A stretch of DNA of 64,000 nucleotides. Source: Kocuria massiliensis. Its GTDB lineage: Bacteria > Actinomycetota > Actinomycetes > Actinomycetales > Micrococcaceae. The notes beneath the pieces were generated by a model that made no database searches, was not told the origin of the DNA, and saw only the letters and a list, made by a program, of their open reading frames with translations. Positions 29,420 to 38,550 of the stretch are shown piece by piece; the stretch's first letter is position 1; each line of letters starts with the position of its first letter. The position numbers and the translations under genes were made by a program. The stretch is taken from the NCBI RefSeq assembly GCF_900169715.1, contig NZ_LT835160.1, positions 310,001 to 374,000 on the forward strand. The letters run 5' to 3'.

Positions 29420-30700
29420 CTACCGTGGACCGGTGAATTTCAGGGCACGCGACAGATCCGTCCACAGGTCCTCGACGTCCTCGATTCCCACGGACAGCCG
29501 CAATAGTGACGGGCTAACACTCGGCGCCTCCCCCGCATGGCGGCGGCGTCGTTCGATGAGGGACTCCACGCCACCCAGCGACGTCGCCGGCGTCCAGAGC
29601 TGGGTCTGCTCCGTCACGCGTTCGGCGGCTGCGGCGCCGTCACGCAGAGTGATCGACAAGATGGAACCGAAAGAACTCATCTGAGCCGCCGCACGGTGAT
29701 GCCCACGATCCGTACTGAGACCGGGATACCGCACCTCGTCGATGGCCGGATGGTCAGCCAACCGCTCGGCGAGAATTTGCGCCGACGACGAAGACTGCTT
29801 GAGACGTAGAGCCAGAGTTCGCATCCCCCTCAGCCCCAACCAGGCTTCGAAGGGGCCCGGGATGGCACCGGCGAGCGAACGTTCGGCAAGAGCCGCCGCG
29901 CGGAGGTCGGGATCCCGGGTGACCACGGCGCCCAAGACGACGTCGGAGTGACCGGCCAGGTACTTGGTCGCGGAATGAACGACGTAGTCGGCCCCCCAGA
30001 CGAGTGGCCTTTGAACGAGTGGCGTGGCGAAAGTGTTATCCACCGCCGTCCGGACGCCCAGGTCGCGTGCCGCCGCGAGCAAGGTCGGGAGGTCGGCGAC
30101 TTCCAGCATCGGGTTGGTGGGGCTTTCGAGCCAGAACAAGACGTAGGGTGCGGCGGCGCCAGGCACCGAACCCGGGAGGGCCCGAACCTGCTGGGTGAGC
30201 ACCTCGAGAGTCGCCTCGGTATCTTCGACGGGCACCTCGACCAAAGTGCAGATACCCCGCTCGGCCATCTGACGGACCAAAGCCATTGAACCGAGGTACG
30301 TATGCTCCGGCATCACGATGATTGATCCGACCGGGACCTGCCGCACCACCGCCGCGACCGCAGCCATACCCGAGCTGAAGAGCAGGGCCGGAAGTTCGGA
30401 GCCCTCGAGGTCGGCCAGGACAGTTTCGAAATCTTCCCATGTGGGGTTGGTGTACCGACCGTAGGTCCGATCCGACGATTGCACGTCCCCGGTGCCATGA
30501 AAGGTCGAGGACAAGACGACCGGTTGATTCACCGGCTGGTCATGTTCTCTGGGCGGTCGTCCGGCGGACACCACGAGGGTGTCGCGAGAGAATTCGTTCC
30601 GACGTTCGGCTCCGGCAGATTCGGCGCCAAGGTCTGCGGGGTCTAGCTCCGTCGCGTCGGAGTCAACTGGGCTGTGGATATCCGTCGAATTCTGCTGCAT
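29420..30700 (-). CDS. metB: PLP-dependent trans-sulfuration enzyme (cystathionine gamma-synthase-like)
   Basis: A Cys/Met-metabolism PLP enzyme of 426 residues. The PLP lysine is in HSATKYLAGHSDVVLGAV; other signatures are SSGMAAVAAVVRQ, WLESPTNPMLEV, TAVDNTFATPL and the C-terminal SLGGVESLIERR. This fold covers cystathionine gamma-synthase, gamma-lyase and O-acetylhomoserine sulfhydrylases; I call it MetB-like, but the exact reaction is not settled by sequence. The first 40 residues are acidic and poorly conserved. ATG 30700 lies seven bases after TACCCT (30713-30708) with no ribosome site, suggesting a leaderless mRNA. It is divergent from tmk with only 81 bp between. Confidence 0.85.
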   Translation of the reverse strand: MQQNSTDIHSPVDSDATELDPADLGAESAGAERRNEFSRDTLVVSAGRPPREHDQPVNQPVVLSSTFHGTGDVQSSDRTYGRYTNPTWEDFETVLADLEGSELPALLFSSGMAAVAAVVRQVPVGSIIVMPEHTYLGSMALVRQMAERGICTLVEVPVEDTEATLEVLTQQVRALPGSVPGAAAPYVLFWLESPTNPMLEVADLPTLLAAARDLGVRTAVDNTFATPLVQRPLVWGADYVVHSATKYLAGHSDVVLGAVVTRDPDLRAAALAERSLAGAIPGPFEAWLGLRGMRTLALRLKQSSSSAQILAERLADHPAIDEVRYPGLSTDRGHHRAAAQMSSFGSILSITLRDGAAAAERVTEQTQLWTPATSLGGVESLIERRRRHAGEAPSVSPSLLRLSVGIEDVEDLWTDLSRALKFTGPR

Positions 30701-30781
30701 GGTCCACAGGGTACCGGCGTCCCCTGCCCTAACGCCCGTAGACTACGGCGTACGTCGTCGGCGATTCGATAGGCTACGAGG

Positions 30782-31462
30782 GTGACATCAACCCTGAGCT
30801 ATTCCCGTGACTCCCCCGCACCGCAGAAGCCGGGGATCTTCATCGTCTTCGAAGGCGGCGACGGTAGCGGCAAGTCGACCCAAGCCCGACTTCTTCGCGA
30901 TCGACTCCTCGAACTCGATCGACCCGTCACGCTGACGCGGGAACCGGGAGGCACCGATATCGGCGAACGGATCCGCGCCCTCGTTTTAGACCACGGGCAA
31001 GGCGAGATCGACGCTCACACCGAAGCACTCCTTTACGCGGCGTCTCGAGCCGCCCACGCCCACCAGCTCATCGCCCCGGAACTCGACGCCGGCCGAATCG
31101 TCATCTGCGACCGCTACATCGACTCTTCAGCCGCTTATCAAGGAGCTGGGCGTGGTCTCGGCGAGGAGAACATCACGAACCTCTCTCGATGGGCCACCGA
31201 GGAGCTTCTTCCCGATATCACCGTGGTGCTCTCGGTGGATGTGGCAGACGCACGACGTCGCATGGCAAACCGGGGTGCCGCGGACCGGCTCGAATCCGAG
31301 CCCGACGAATTTCACCTCAAGGTTCAGGAATCTTTTCGGTCGTTGACCAGTGACGCGACCTCTGGCCGGGTCCGGGTCGATGGCACGGGAGAGCCCCACG
31401 AGGTAGCCGCTCGCGTGTGGGAAGCCGTCGCCCCGGTGCTCCGGGAGGAGGGGACGCGATGA
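30782..31462 (+). CDS. tmk: Thymidylate kinase
   Basis: Phosphorylates dTMP to dTDP with ATP, essential for DNA synthesis. The 226-residue protein has the P-loop FEGGDGSGKSTQARLL, the DR[YH]-type motif VICDRYIDSSAAYQGAGRGLG and a short lid region. GTG 30782 lies six bases after TAGGCT (30770-30775) and has no separate ribosome site, so the mRNA may be leaderless. Its stop overlaps the start of holB by four bases (ATGA). The tmk-holB pair is a conserved bacterial operon. Confidence 0.96.
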   Translation: MTSTLSYSRDSPAPQKPGIFIVFEGGDGSGKSTQARLLRDRLLELDRPVTLTREPGGTDIGERIRALVLDHGQGEIDAHTEALLYAASRAAHAHQLIAPELDAGRIVICDRYIDSSAAYQGAGRGLGEENITNLSRWATEELLPDITVVLSVDVADARRRMANRGAADRLESEPDEFHLKVQESFRSLTSDATSGRVRVDGTGEPHEVAARVWEAVAPVLREEGTR

Positions 31463-32607
31463 ACGTTTGGGATCAATTGGTGGGTCAGCCCCAGGCCGTG
31501 AAACAGCTCCGCAGGGCGGCGGCCTCTGAGGCGGTTCCGCACGCCTGGCTCTTCACGGGGCCTCCCGGATCGGGCCGGTCCGTCGCCGCACGCGCTCTGG
31601 CAGCGGGACTCTTGTGTGAACGCCCCGATCCCTCCGAACGAGGCTGCGGAGAATGCAAGTCCTGCCGGACCGCGATGTCCGGGACCCATGCCGACGTCAC
31701 GAATTTCGCGACCGAAAACGTCAGCATCAAGATCGAAGAGGCTCGCGAGCTCGTGGTCAAGGCCCAGGATCGGCCCGCCGTCGGGCGCTGGCGGATCATG
31801 GTGGTCGAAGACGCCGACCGAATGCCCGAGCGGACCTCGAACGTTCTCCTCAAGGCGATCGAAGAACCGCCACCACATACCGTGTGGTTGCTCTGCGCAC
31901 CGAGCCCTATCGATGTCCTCGTGACCATTCGTTCCCGGTGCCGCGCGGTGAACCTCAAAGTTCCCGGCGCCGAGGAAGTCGCGGAACTTCTGGAACGTCG
32001 CGATGGGGTCCCCAGCGAGACGGCCCTTCGAGCCGCACGGCTCGCTCAGGGGCATATCGGTATCGCCCGTCGATTAGCAATGTTCCCCGATGCGAAGCAA
32101 CGCCGAGAAGACGTGGTGCGGTTGCCTCTGGGTCTGGACGGGATCAGCTCGGCCGTGGCCGCCGCCGAGCGTCTGATCTCCACGGCAGAGGCGGAAGCTG
32201 CCGCAGACGCCGAAGAACGGAACGAGCGGGAAAAGAATGATCTGCTCGTGACGCTCGGCGCCCCAGAATCGGGCCGGGTTCCACCCACGGTCAAGGCTGC
32301 GATCCGTCGGTTGGAAGAGGACCAAAAGCGTCGTGCCCGCCGCATTCAAGTCGATACACTTGATCGCTTCTTGATCGATCTCACGACGTTCTTCCGGGAT
32401 GTCTTGACGCTGCAGCTCAAGACGGGGTCATTGCTGATCAACCATCACCTGGAACGAGAGCTCGGAGACTACGCCCTCAACTCCAGCGCCGAACGCACCC
32501 TCGAGCAGATCGATACGATCAACCTCACCCGACGTCGCATCTCGACCAACGTCAACCCACGGCTCGCCTTCGAGGCGATGGCGGCCAGCTTAATCCAAAG
32601 ACACTGA
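31459..32607 (+). CDS. holB: DNA polymerase III delta' subunit (clamp loader)
   Basis: A clamp-loader subunit that helps place the beta clamp on primed DNA. The 382-residue protein starts MNVWDQLVGQPQAVKQLRR, a typical delta' beginning. It has a degenerate P-loop, TGPPGSGRSVAARAL, in which the usual Lys is Arg (delta' subunits often lack ATPase activity), a four-cysteine zinc module (CERPDPSERGCGECKSC), and the sensor-1 region VVEDADRMPERTSNVLLK. The upstream in-frame ATG at 31417 lies inside tmk and is not used; ATG 31459 overlaps the tmk stop and has GGAGGAGGGG just before it, so translation is coupled. Confidence 0.93.
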   Translation: MNVWDQLVGQPQAVKQLRRAAASEAVPHAWLFTGPPGSGRSVAARALAAGLLCERPDPSERGCGECKSCRTAMSGTHADVTNFATENVSIKIEEARELVVKAQDRPAVGRWRIMVVEDADRMPERTSNVLLKAIEEPPPHTVWLLCAPSPIDVLVTIRSRCRAVNLKVPGAEEVAELLERRDGVPSETALRAARLAQGHIGIARRLAMFPDAKQRREDVVRLPLGLDGISSAVAAAERLISTAEAEAAADAEERNEREKNDLLVTLGAPESGRVPPTVKAAIRRLEEDQKRRARRIQVDTLDRFLIDLTTFFRDVLTLQLKTGSLLINHHLERELGDYALNSSAERTLEQIDTINLTRRRISTNVNPRLAFEAMAASLIQRH

Positions 32608-32694
32608 GGCCGCGGCCCAGCGCTCCCGAGTGCGGTGGGACCGATTCAACCGACCGCACCGCTCGTCCCGAAGCCGCGGCGTCGTCCGTGACCG

Positions 32695-34056
32695 CTAGTT
32701 ACGGAACCCGTGCACCGGCGACGGGATATGCCCGGATCGCCGGACGAAGACCTCAGACGACCCCTGGTGAGCCGGCATCACAGGTGCCCGCCCCAAAAGC
32801 CCACCAAACTCGATCAGGTCGCCCACCTCCAAGCCCACAGCCGGGATCACACGGACGGCCGTGGTCTTGTGATTCATGACCCCGATGGCGGCCTCGTCGG
32901 CGATCATCGCGGATATGGTTGACGCGCTGGTTTCTCCAGGGACGGCGACCATGTCCAAGCCGACCGAACAGATCGCGGTCATCGCCTCGAGTTTGTCCAA
33001 AGTGATCGCGCCCTGAGCAGCGGCCTCGATCATGCCGATGTCTTCGGAGATCGGGATGAAAGATCCGGACAGGCCGCCGACGCGCGAACACGCCATCAGA
33101 CCGCCCTTCTTCATCGCGTCATTAAGCAGAGCCAGAGCCGCCGTGGTCCCGTGAGTTCCGACGATTTCCAAGCCCATCTCTTCCAGCACGCGGGCCACGG
33201 AGTCTCCGACCTCGGCCGTGGGCGCCAGGGAAAGGTCCACGATGCCGAAATCCACGCCGAGTCGTTCCGCGGCGAGGTTTCCCACCAGCTGGCCGACCCG
33301 GGTGATCTTGAATGCGGCCTTCTTAATGGTTTCGGCACATACGTCCAATGACGCGCCGGGAACCTTCTCCAGGGCACGTTTGACCACGCCGGGCCCCGAG
33401 ACACCCACGCTCACCACGCAATCGGCTTCCTGAACCCCATGGAACGCCCCTGCCATAAAGGGGTTATCCGAAACGGCATTCGCAAAGACGACGAGCTTGG
33501 CGCAACCAGAGCCGTGTGAATCGGCCGTGAGATCGGCGGTGCGTCGGATGACCTCGCCCATCTGCTGGACGGCTGTCATGTTAATTCCGGCGCGGGAGGA
33601 GCCGATGTCGACCGACGAGCAGACGACGTCGGTTTCCGCGAGCGCGTTGGGGATCGAGTCCATGAGAATGCGATCAGCAGGACTTTGGCCCTTATCGACG
33701 AGGGCCGAGAATCCACCGATGAAATCCACGCCGACGGCTCGAGCTGCGGCGTTGAGGGTCCGAGCGAATTCCGTGTAGTCGGAGTCCGAGGAGGCCCCGG
33801 CCACGAGCGCTATCGGGGTTACGGAAATGCGCTTATTGATGATCGGGACGCCCAATTCGGCCTCGATACCGCGGGCGACCGATACGAGATTGCGAGCGTA
33901 CCGGGTGATTTTTTCGTAGATTTTCTGCCGGGCGCGTTCCCCATCGGAATCGATGCAGTCGAGCAGGGAGATTCCCATGGTCACGGTTCGGATGTCGAGC
34001 TTATCTTCCTCGATCATCTGAATCGTTTCGAGGATATTCGCGTTAGTTTCCATCAT
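32695..34056 (-). CDS. PFL-family protein (DUF711 / UPF0210)
   Basis: A 453-residue member of the DUF711/UPF0210 family, with a fold related to the glycyl-radical/pyruvate formate-lyase barrel but without proven activity. Family marks are [39 protein letters not shown] and [17 protein letters not shown] structure of a relative shows a barrel that could bind a small ligand, but no reaction is established. ATG 34056 follows AAGGA. It lies 11 bp downstream of an ACT-domain gene with which it is nearly always paired in bacteria, so the two proteins likely work together, with the ACT partner perhaps as an amino-acid sensor; that is inference. Confidence 0.92.
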   Translation of the reverse strand: MMETNANILETIQMIEEDKLDIRTVTMGISLLDCIDSDGERARQKIYEKITRYARNLVSVARGIEAELGVPIINKRISVTPIALVAGASSDSDYTEFARTLNAAARAVGVDFIGGFSALVDKGQSPADRILMDSIPNALAETDVVCSSVDIGSSRAGINMTAVQQMGEVIRRTADLTADSHGSGCAKLVVFANAVSDNPFMAGAFHGVQEADCVVSVGVSGPGVVKRALEKVPGASLDVCAETIKKAAFKITRVGQLVGNLAAERLGVDFGIVDLSLAPTAEVGDSVARVLEEMGLEIVGTHGTTAALALLNDAMKKGGLMACSRVGGLSGSFIPISEDIGMIEAAAQGAITLDKLEAMTAICSVGLDMVAVPGETSASTISAMIADEAAIGVMNHKTTAVRVIPAVGLEVGDLIEFGGLLGRAPVMPAHQGSSEVFVRRSGHIPSPVHGFRN

Positions 34057-34067
34057 GAGCGCCGTCC

Positions 34068-34337
34068 TTAGAGGCTGTGCATCGCTTGGAAGATGGATTC
34101 CGCCTGAATCCGGATTTTTACCTTGGCGGACTCACCCACGGGCTCCATGGCGGCCTGAATATCCTCAATGGTCTGGGAATCTTCGTCGAATTCCCCCTGC
34201 ATGATCATGGTGAAGTAGTTTTCCATCAACGTCTGAGAAACGTTGAGGATGTTGACGTGTTGTTCGGCCAAACCGGATGACACCGCGGCGATGATGCCCT
34301 CATGATCCAGGCCCGTAACAGTGAGGATAATTTTCAT
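34068..34337 (-). CDS. Stand-alone ACT-domain protein (UPF0237)
   Basis: An 89-residue protein made of a single ACT domain ([29 protein letters not shown] would be the first strand-helix-strand; the pattern [10 protein letters not shown] is typical of ACT ligand loops). ACT domains commonly bind amino acids and regulate partner enzymes. It is the first gene of a two-gene operon with the PFL/DUF711 gene, 11 bp apart, a pairing conserved across many phyla. The ligand is unknown. Confidence 0.9.
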   Translation of the reverse strand: MKIILTVTGLDHEGIIAAVSSGLAEQHVNILNVSQTLMENYFTMIMQGEFDEDSQTIEDIQAAMEPVGESAKVKIRIQAESIFQAMHSL

Positions 34338-34371
34338 GTCGTTCTTTCTGGGAGGCTGTAGTCGAGGTCGG

Positions 34372-35607
34372 CTATTCCTGGGTTTCGGCTTCGCTCTTCG
34401 CGCGAAACCTCAGCGCACGCGCACGTTTCAATTGACGCCTCTCGCCACGTTGCGATTCGTCTGAGTCGCGCGGGGCGCCGTAGGTCTTACGCAAAGAGTA
34501 CCGGCCGTCATCGTTCATGGCGTCTTGGCTCTGTGACAGATCATTTGGTTTGCCCCGGGAATCGAAGGCGATACCAACCCATCGGGACCGCACATCCGAA
34601 TCAATAAAGACGGCCTTGAAAAACAAGGTCAACGGGACCGCGAGAATTGCGCCCAAGGGGCCGACGATGGCGGACCAAAAGATCAGCGATACGAAGGTGA
34701 CCGTGGTGTTCAGGCCCACCGCGTCGCCGGTGATCTTCGGTTGAATCACGGCCTGAGCCACAAAGTTTATGACCGAGTACAACACCACGACCCAAATGGC
34801 GGTGGCGGGTCCACCGGCGAGCAGGCCAAGCAACGCGGGCGGGATCAGGCCAATGATGAATCCAACGTTCGGAATGTAGTTCGTGACGAAGGAAAACACG
34901 CCCCAGGTAAACGCCAGGGGCACGCCGAGGATCATGAGGGCGATCGTGTCCAAGACGGCGACGATGGCGCCGAAAATAGTATTGACCACCCAATATTTGG
35001 ACGTGCGGTGGGTGAAGTCCGCGAATGCCGCGCCGAGACCGGGCTGGGAGGTGGTCAGGCGTTCGCGGCGTCCCGTAACGACCGTGGAGTCGATAAAGAG
35101 GAAAGCCATGACCATGACGAGCACGAACATCTGGGAGCTGGCCGAGGAGAGTCCGCTGAGTATCGTGGTCACCGCGCTCAGGACCCGCGCCGGTTGCATG
35201 AAGTTCAGGATCGACTGACCGATGTCGGTTTCGTTTAGCCCCAGATCGGACATCCATTGTTGAGCCTGCTGGTACAGGACCCCAAACTTTCCGCTATATC
35301 CGGGCAAGGTGTCGACCAGTTGCACGACCGCCACCACCATGGAAGCGATGATTGCCAACAGGATCGCATACAGGAATAGCGCCACGGTCACCGTGGAAAG
35401 CCACCGCGGTAGCTTGCGATCTTGGAGCCATAGTCGCATCGGGCGAACAGCCACGACGAGCGAAAAGGCTAAGAACATGGGACCGAAAATCTCGGAAATG
35501 GACTTGAGGCCACCCATGAGGACGACGAGGGCGGCAAGGGCAACCAGGGAGACGACGCCCATGGGCAAGCCGTACCCCCGGTGGCTTTTCTCGTCGGCTT
35601 GGGTCAT
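34372..35607 (-). CDS. AI-2E family transporter (permease-like membrane protein)
   Basis: A membrane protein of about 411 residues with seven or eight transmembrane segments, with the AI-2E/PerM features: paired N-terminal helices after YGLPMGVVSLVALAALVVLM, a long soluble segment near 115-180, and the C-terminal block GAIVAVLDTIALMILGVPLA / NYIPNVGFIIGLIPPALL / VIQPKITGDAVGLNTTV. Members export autoinducer-2 (TqsA) or act as cation antiporters, so the substrate cannot be called. A basic, Arg-rich tail of 60 residues follows the last helix. The frame begins at ATG 35634, but ATG 35607 has a better ribosome site (AGAGAG close by, GGGA upstream). Confidence 0.85.
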   Translation of the reverse strand: MTQADEKSHRGYGLPMGVVSLVALAALVVLMGGLKSISEIFGPMFLAFSLVVAVRPMRLWLQDRKLPRWLSTVTVALFLYAILLAIIASMVVAVVQLVDTLPGYSGKFGVLYQQAQQWMSDLGLNETDIGQSILNFMQPARVLSAVTTILSGLSSASSQMFVLVMVMAFLFIDSTVVTGRRERLTTSQPGLGAAFADFTHRTSKYWVVNTIFGAIVAVLDTIALMILGVPLAFTWGVFSFVTNYIPNVGFIIGLIPPALLGLLAGGPATAIWVVVLYSVINFVAQAVIQPKITGDAVGLNTTVTFVSLIFWSAIVGPLGAILAVPLTLFFKAVFIDSDVRSRWVGIAFDSRGKPNDLSQSQDAMNDDGRYSLRKTYGAPRDSDESQRGERRQLKRARALRFRAKSEAETQE

Positions 35608-35658
35608 AGCTCTCTGAGTTTCCCTTTCAGTCATACGGAATCCGCGGGTAATTCGAGA

Positions 35659-36888
35659 TCAGGAGGCCGGGGCCGCAGGATCGTAGCCGGCAATGAACAC
35701 GCTTCCTTGGCCGGTGAACGTGAGCCGGTCCGCCGTGCCGATGTGTAGCACCGACCGCGTCCCAGACAACGAAACCTGCTCTTGGGGAGAAGCAATTTCG
35801 ACGTCGCCAGCAACGCACAGGATCGCGGCCAGCCCATTGCACTCGTACGAACGCTCTTCGCCCGCGGTCACCTCCACGCGATCCAGGCGGAGCCGAGGAT
35901 CCCACAGATCGTAGGTGGAGACTCCCGGCTGAACCTCCCGTCCCGCTCCCAGCTCCGGTGCCGGCTGCTCTTGCACGACGGTGGCGAGCATCTCTTTGAC
36001 GTCCACGTGCTTGGGCGTGAGCCCCGCGCGCATCACGTTGTCGGAGGGGTTCATGATTTCCACGGCGGTGCCTTGAATGTAGGCGTGAATATACCCGTGC
36101 GGCGTATGCGCCGACTCCCCCGGTTTGAGAAAGAGCTGATTCATGGCCACAGCCACCAGAATCCCACGGTCCCCGGGATACGCGTCGTGAAGTAACAAGA
36201 TCAGGTCGGCGACGGCGTCGACGGCAAATCCCGGCCGATCGCGACGCTCCGCCGCGCCTTCTTCGTCAAACGGATGGCGCAGGCTCCAGTCCATGGCTGC
36301 GTTGACCGTGGCTTCGACTGCCACCGAAGCGCTCGTCTCGTCCTTGGCGAAGAGCCCTGTGACGATGTCCGCGGCGTTATAGTCCGCCAATTCTGCCAAC
36401 CACGTGAGGTTGAGGCACCGGGCGATCTCTTTGAGTTCGTTCGCCGGGCGGATGCCGGTCAGGATGCGAAGCGGGGAATACGCGACCACGGTTTCGGGCT
36501 TGGAGCGACGATCTTTGTAATTACGCTCTGCCGCGTCTCGCGAGATGCCCTCCGCTTCTTCCCGCTCGAAGCCTGCCGCAGCCTGCTCCTCGGAAGGATG
36601 AACCTGGAGAGACAGAGGGGAATCGATCGCGAGGATTTTGAGGAGATAGGGAAATTCTGTGAGGCCTTCCGGCAGAACGGTCGCTGGGTCCTCCTCGATG
36701 AGGTCGGCCAGCCGGCGCTCACCAAGATCCGTCGTCACTCGTGAGGAGGATTTTGGGTGCGCTCCAACCCAAAGCTCCGCTTCCGGTTGCTCCGAGGGCG
36801 CCTGTTCACCGCGTAACCGAGCGAGCGTATCGCGTGTGCCCCATGCGTAATTCTGAATCGGATTGTCCATGTTCATCAGCTGGCCCAT
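35659..36888 (-). CDS. manA: Mannose-6-phosphate isomerase, class I
   Basis: Interconverts fructose 6-phosphate and mannose 6-phosphate, linking glycolysis to GDP-mannose for glycans. The family hallmarks are the N-terminal IQNYAWGTRDTLA, the zinc-site segment with SLQVHPSEEQA and later PGESAHTPHGYIHAY, and the closing VEIMNPSDNVMRAGLTPKHVDV. Length is about 409 residues, normal. The frame is open from GTG 36918; ATG 36888 gives the most family-like start, with ATG 36876 and 36870 as alternatives. It is divergent from manB, with about 100 bp between, and the two enzymes act in sequence. Confidence 0.93.
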   Translation of the reverse strand: MGQLMNMDNPIQNYAWGTRDTLARLRGEQAPSEQPEAELWVGAHPKSSSRVTTDLGERRLADLIEEDPATVLPEGLTEFPYLLKILAIDSPLSLQVHPSEEQAAAGFEREEAEGISRDAAERNYKDRRSKPETVVAYSPLRILTGIRPANELKEIARCLNLTWLAELADYNAADIVTGLFAKDETSASVAVEATVNAAMDWSLRHPFDEEGAAERRDRPGFAVDAVADLILLLHDAYPGDRGILVAVAMNQLFLKPGESAHTPHGYIHAYIQGTAVEIMNPSDNVMRAGLTPKHVDVKEMLATVVQEQPAPELGAGREVQPGVSTYDLWDPRLRLDRVEVTAGEERSYECNGLAAILCVAGDVEIASPQEQVSLSGTRSVLHIGTADRLTFTGQGSVFIAGYDPAAPAS

Positions 36889-36990
36889 AACGCACAATCC
36901 AACCACAACCGACGGCACAAGCGCAGGGACATGAGGCCCGTCACGCTCGCGATCCCGAGGAATTCCCGGAGCAGAACGTAGAATTCGAGG

Positions 36991-38394
36991 GTGAGCATTA
37001 ACCTAAACGAGTCATTCAAGGCCTACGACGTTCGAGGCATCGTGGGCGAGACCATCACCCACGAATCCGTGCGCGCTACCGGTGCAGCTTTCATCGACGT
37101 CCTCGGTTTGGCCGGATCCACGGTTTTGGTCGGGGGAGACATGCGCCCCTCGTCCCCCGAATTCATCGACGAATTCGCGGCTGGGGCCACCGCTCGGGGA
37201 GCCGACGTCGTCAAGATCGGCTTGATCTCCACGGACGAGCTGTATTTTGCCTGCGGAGTGTTCGACGCGCCAGGCGTCACCTTCACGGCCTCTCATAATC
37301 CGGCCGAGTACAACGGCATGAAAATGTCTAAGGCCGGCGCCGTGCCCGTCTCTTCCGAGACCGGCCTCTACGAGATCCGCGACCGGGCGCAGACCTACCT
37401 CGCCGAAGGCATCCCGACCGCCGAAGAAACCGGCGTCGTCGAGGAACGCGACATCCTGAGCGATTACGCGAAGTACCTCCGCGAGCTCGTGGACCTTTCT
37501 GACATTCGTCCGCTGAAGGTCGTCGTCGATGCCGGCAACGGCATGGGTGGCAAAACCACCCCGGCCGTCTTGGGCGACGCCGTTCTGCCCGGGCTGCCGC
37601 TGGAGATCGTGCCGATGTACTTCGAACTCGACGGCACCTTCCCGAACCATCCTGCGAATCCTCTGGAGCCGGAAAATCTCCGGGACTTGCAGGCCGCCGT
37701 CGTCCGTGAAGGAGCCGACATCGGCCTCGCTTTTGACGGCGACGCCGACCGCTGCTTTGTGATCGACGAACGTGGCGAGCCCGTCACTCCCTCGGCCATT
37801 GCGGCACTCGTTGCGGAACGGGAGATCGAACGTGCCCAGGCTGCTGGCGAGGCCGAACCGGCGATCATCTACAACCTCATCACGTCGAAGGCCGTTCCCC
37901 AGCTGGTCGAGGCCAAGGGCGGTCGACCCATCAAGACCCGTGTGGGGCATTCCTTCATCAAGGCCGTGATGGCCAAGGAACGGGGAGTATTCGGCGGCGA
38001 ACACTCCGCTCACTACTACTTCCGTGATTTCTTCAATGCCGACACCGGTATGCTCGCGGCGATGCACGTTCTGGCCGCGTTGGGCGCTCAACAGAAGCCG
38101 CTTTCGGAATTGGCCGAAAAGTACTCCCCTTACGTCGCCTCGGGTGAGATCAACTCCAAGATCGACGACAAGGTCGCGGCGGTACAGCGCGTTCGGGAGG
38201 GGCTGGCCGAGCAAAACGTCGAGATCGAAGAATCCGACGGCACGACCTTCACGCATCGGGACGAGGGCTGGTGGTTCAACCTGCGCCCCTCCAACACGGA
38301 GCCTTTCTTGCGCCTGAACGTTGAAGCACCAGATGTTTCGACCATGGAGCGCGTACGCGACCTGGCGCTGAGCCTGGTCCGCCAGGAAGGCTGA
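36991..38394 (+). CDS. manB: Phosphomannomutase/phosphoglucomutase
   Basis: Converts mannose 6-phosphate to mannose 1-phosphate (and often glucose phosphates), the step after ManA. The 467-residue protein has the four alpha-D-phosphohexomutase domains: FKAYDVRGIVGETI near the start, the phosphoserine loop TFTASHNPAEYNGMK, the metal site AFDGDADRC and the C-terminal phosphate-binding RPSNTEPFLRL, all intact. GTG 36991 lies six bases after TAGAAT (36979-36984) with no spaced ribosome site, suggesting a leaderless transcript. A strong terminator follows. The GH76 alpha-mannanase-like gene at 55133 hints that mannose polymers matter in this cell. Confidence 0.94.
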   Translation: MSINLNESFKAYDVRGIVGETITHESVRATGAAFIDVLGLAGSTVLVGGDMRPSSPEFIDEFAAGATARGADVVKIGLISTDELYFACGVFDAPGVTFTASHNPAEYNGMKMSKAGAVPVSSETGLYEIRDRAQTYLAEGIPTAEETGVVEERDILSDYAKYLRELVDLSDIRPLKVVVDAGNGMGGKTTPAVLGDAVLPGLPLEIVPMYFELDGTFPNHPANPLEPENLRDLQAAVVREGADIGLAFDGDADRCFVIDERGEPVTPSAIAALVAEREIERAQAAGEAEPAIIYNLITSKAVPQLVEAKGGRPIKTRVGHSFIKAVMAKERGVFGGEHSAHYYFRDFFNADTGMLAAMHVLAALGAQQKPLSELAEKYSPYVASGEINSKIDDKVAAVQRVREGLAEQNVEIEESDGTTFTHRDEGWWFNLRPSNTEPFLRLNVEAPDVSTMERVRDLALSLVRQEG

Positions 38395-38427
38395 ACTCCA
38401 CTCAGATCGTGAGGCGATGATCCTCGA

Positions 38428-38464
38428 AAAAGGCGGCCCGGCAAATATTTGCCGGGCCGCCTTT
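38428..38464. terminator. Bidirectional terminator between manB and pckG region
   Basis: AAAGGCGGCCCGGCAAAT and its exact complement form an unbroken palindrome with A and T tracts on the two sides; placed 33 bp after manB. Confidence 0.9.
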
Positions 38465-38490
38465 CTACGAGCGTAGCGTTCCCATGACGA

Positions 38491-38528
38491 CGCGCGGCCC
38501 GAAACGCTTCAGGTTTCGGACCGCGCGC
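38491..38528 (-). terminator. Second terminator, for pckG
   Basis: CGCGCGGTCCGAAAC on the minus strand pairs with GTTTCGGGCCGCGCG around a seven-base loop, 23 bp past pckG. Together with the preceding palindrome it insulates the two convergent genes. Confidence 0.6.
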
Positions 38529-38550
38529 AGGCTCGGGGAACGCCCTACCG

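Noticed and set aside
37012-38256. 414-codon minus-strand frame over manB
   Set aside because: Antisense to the intact phosphohexomutase; no family signature.
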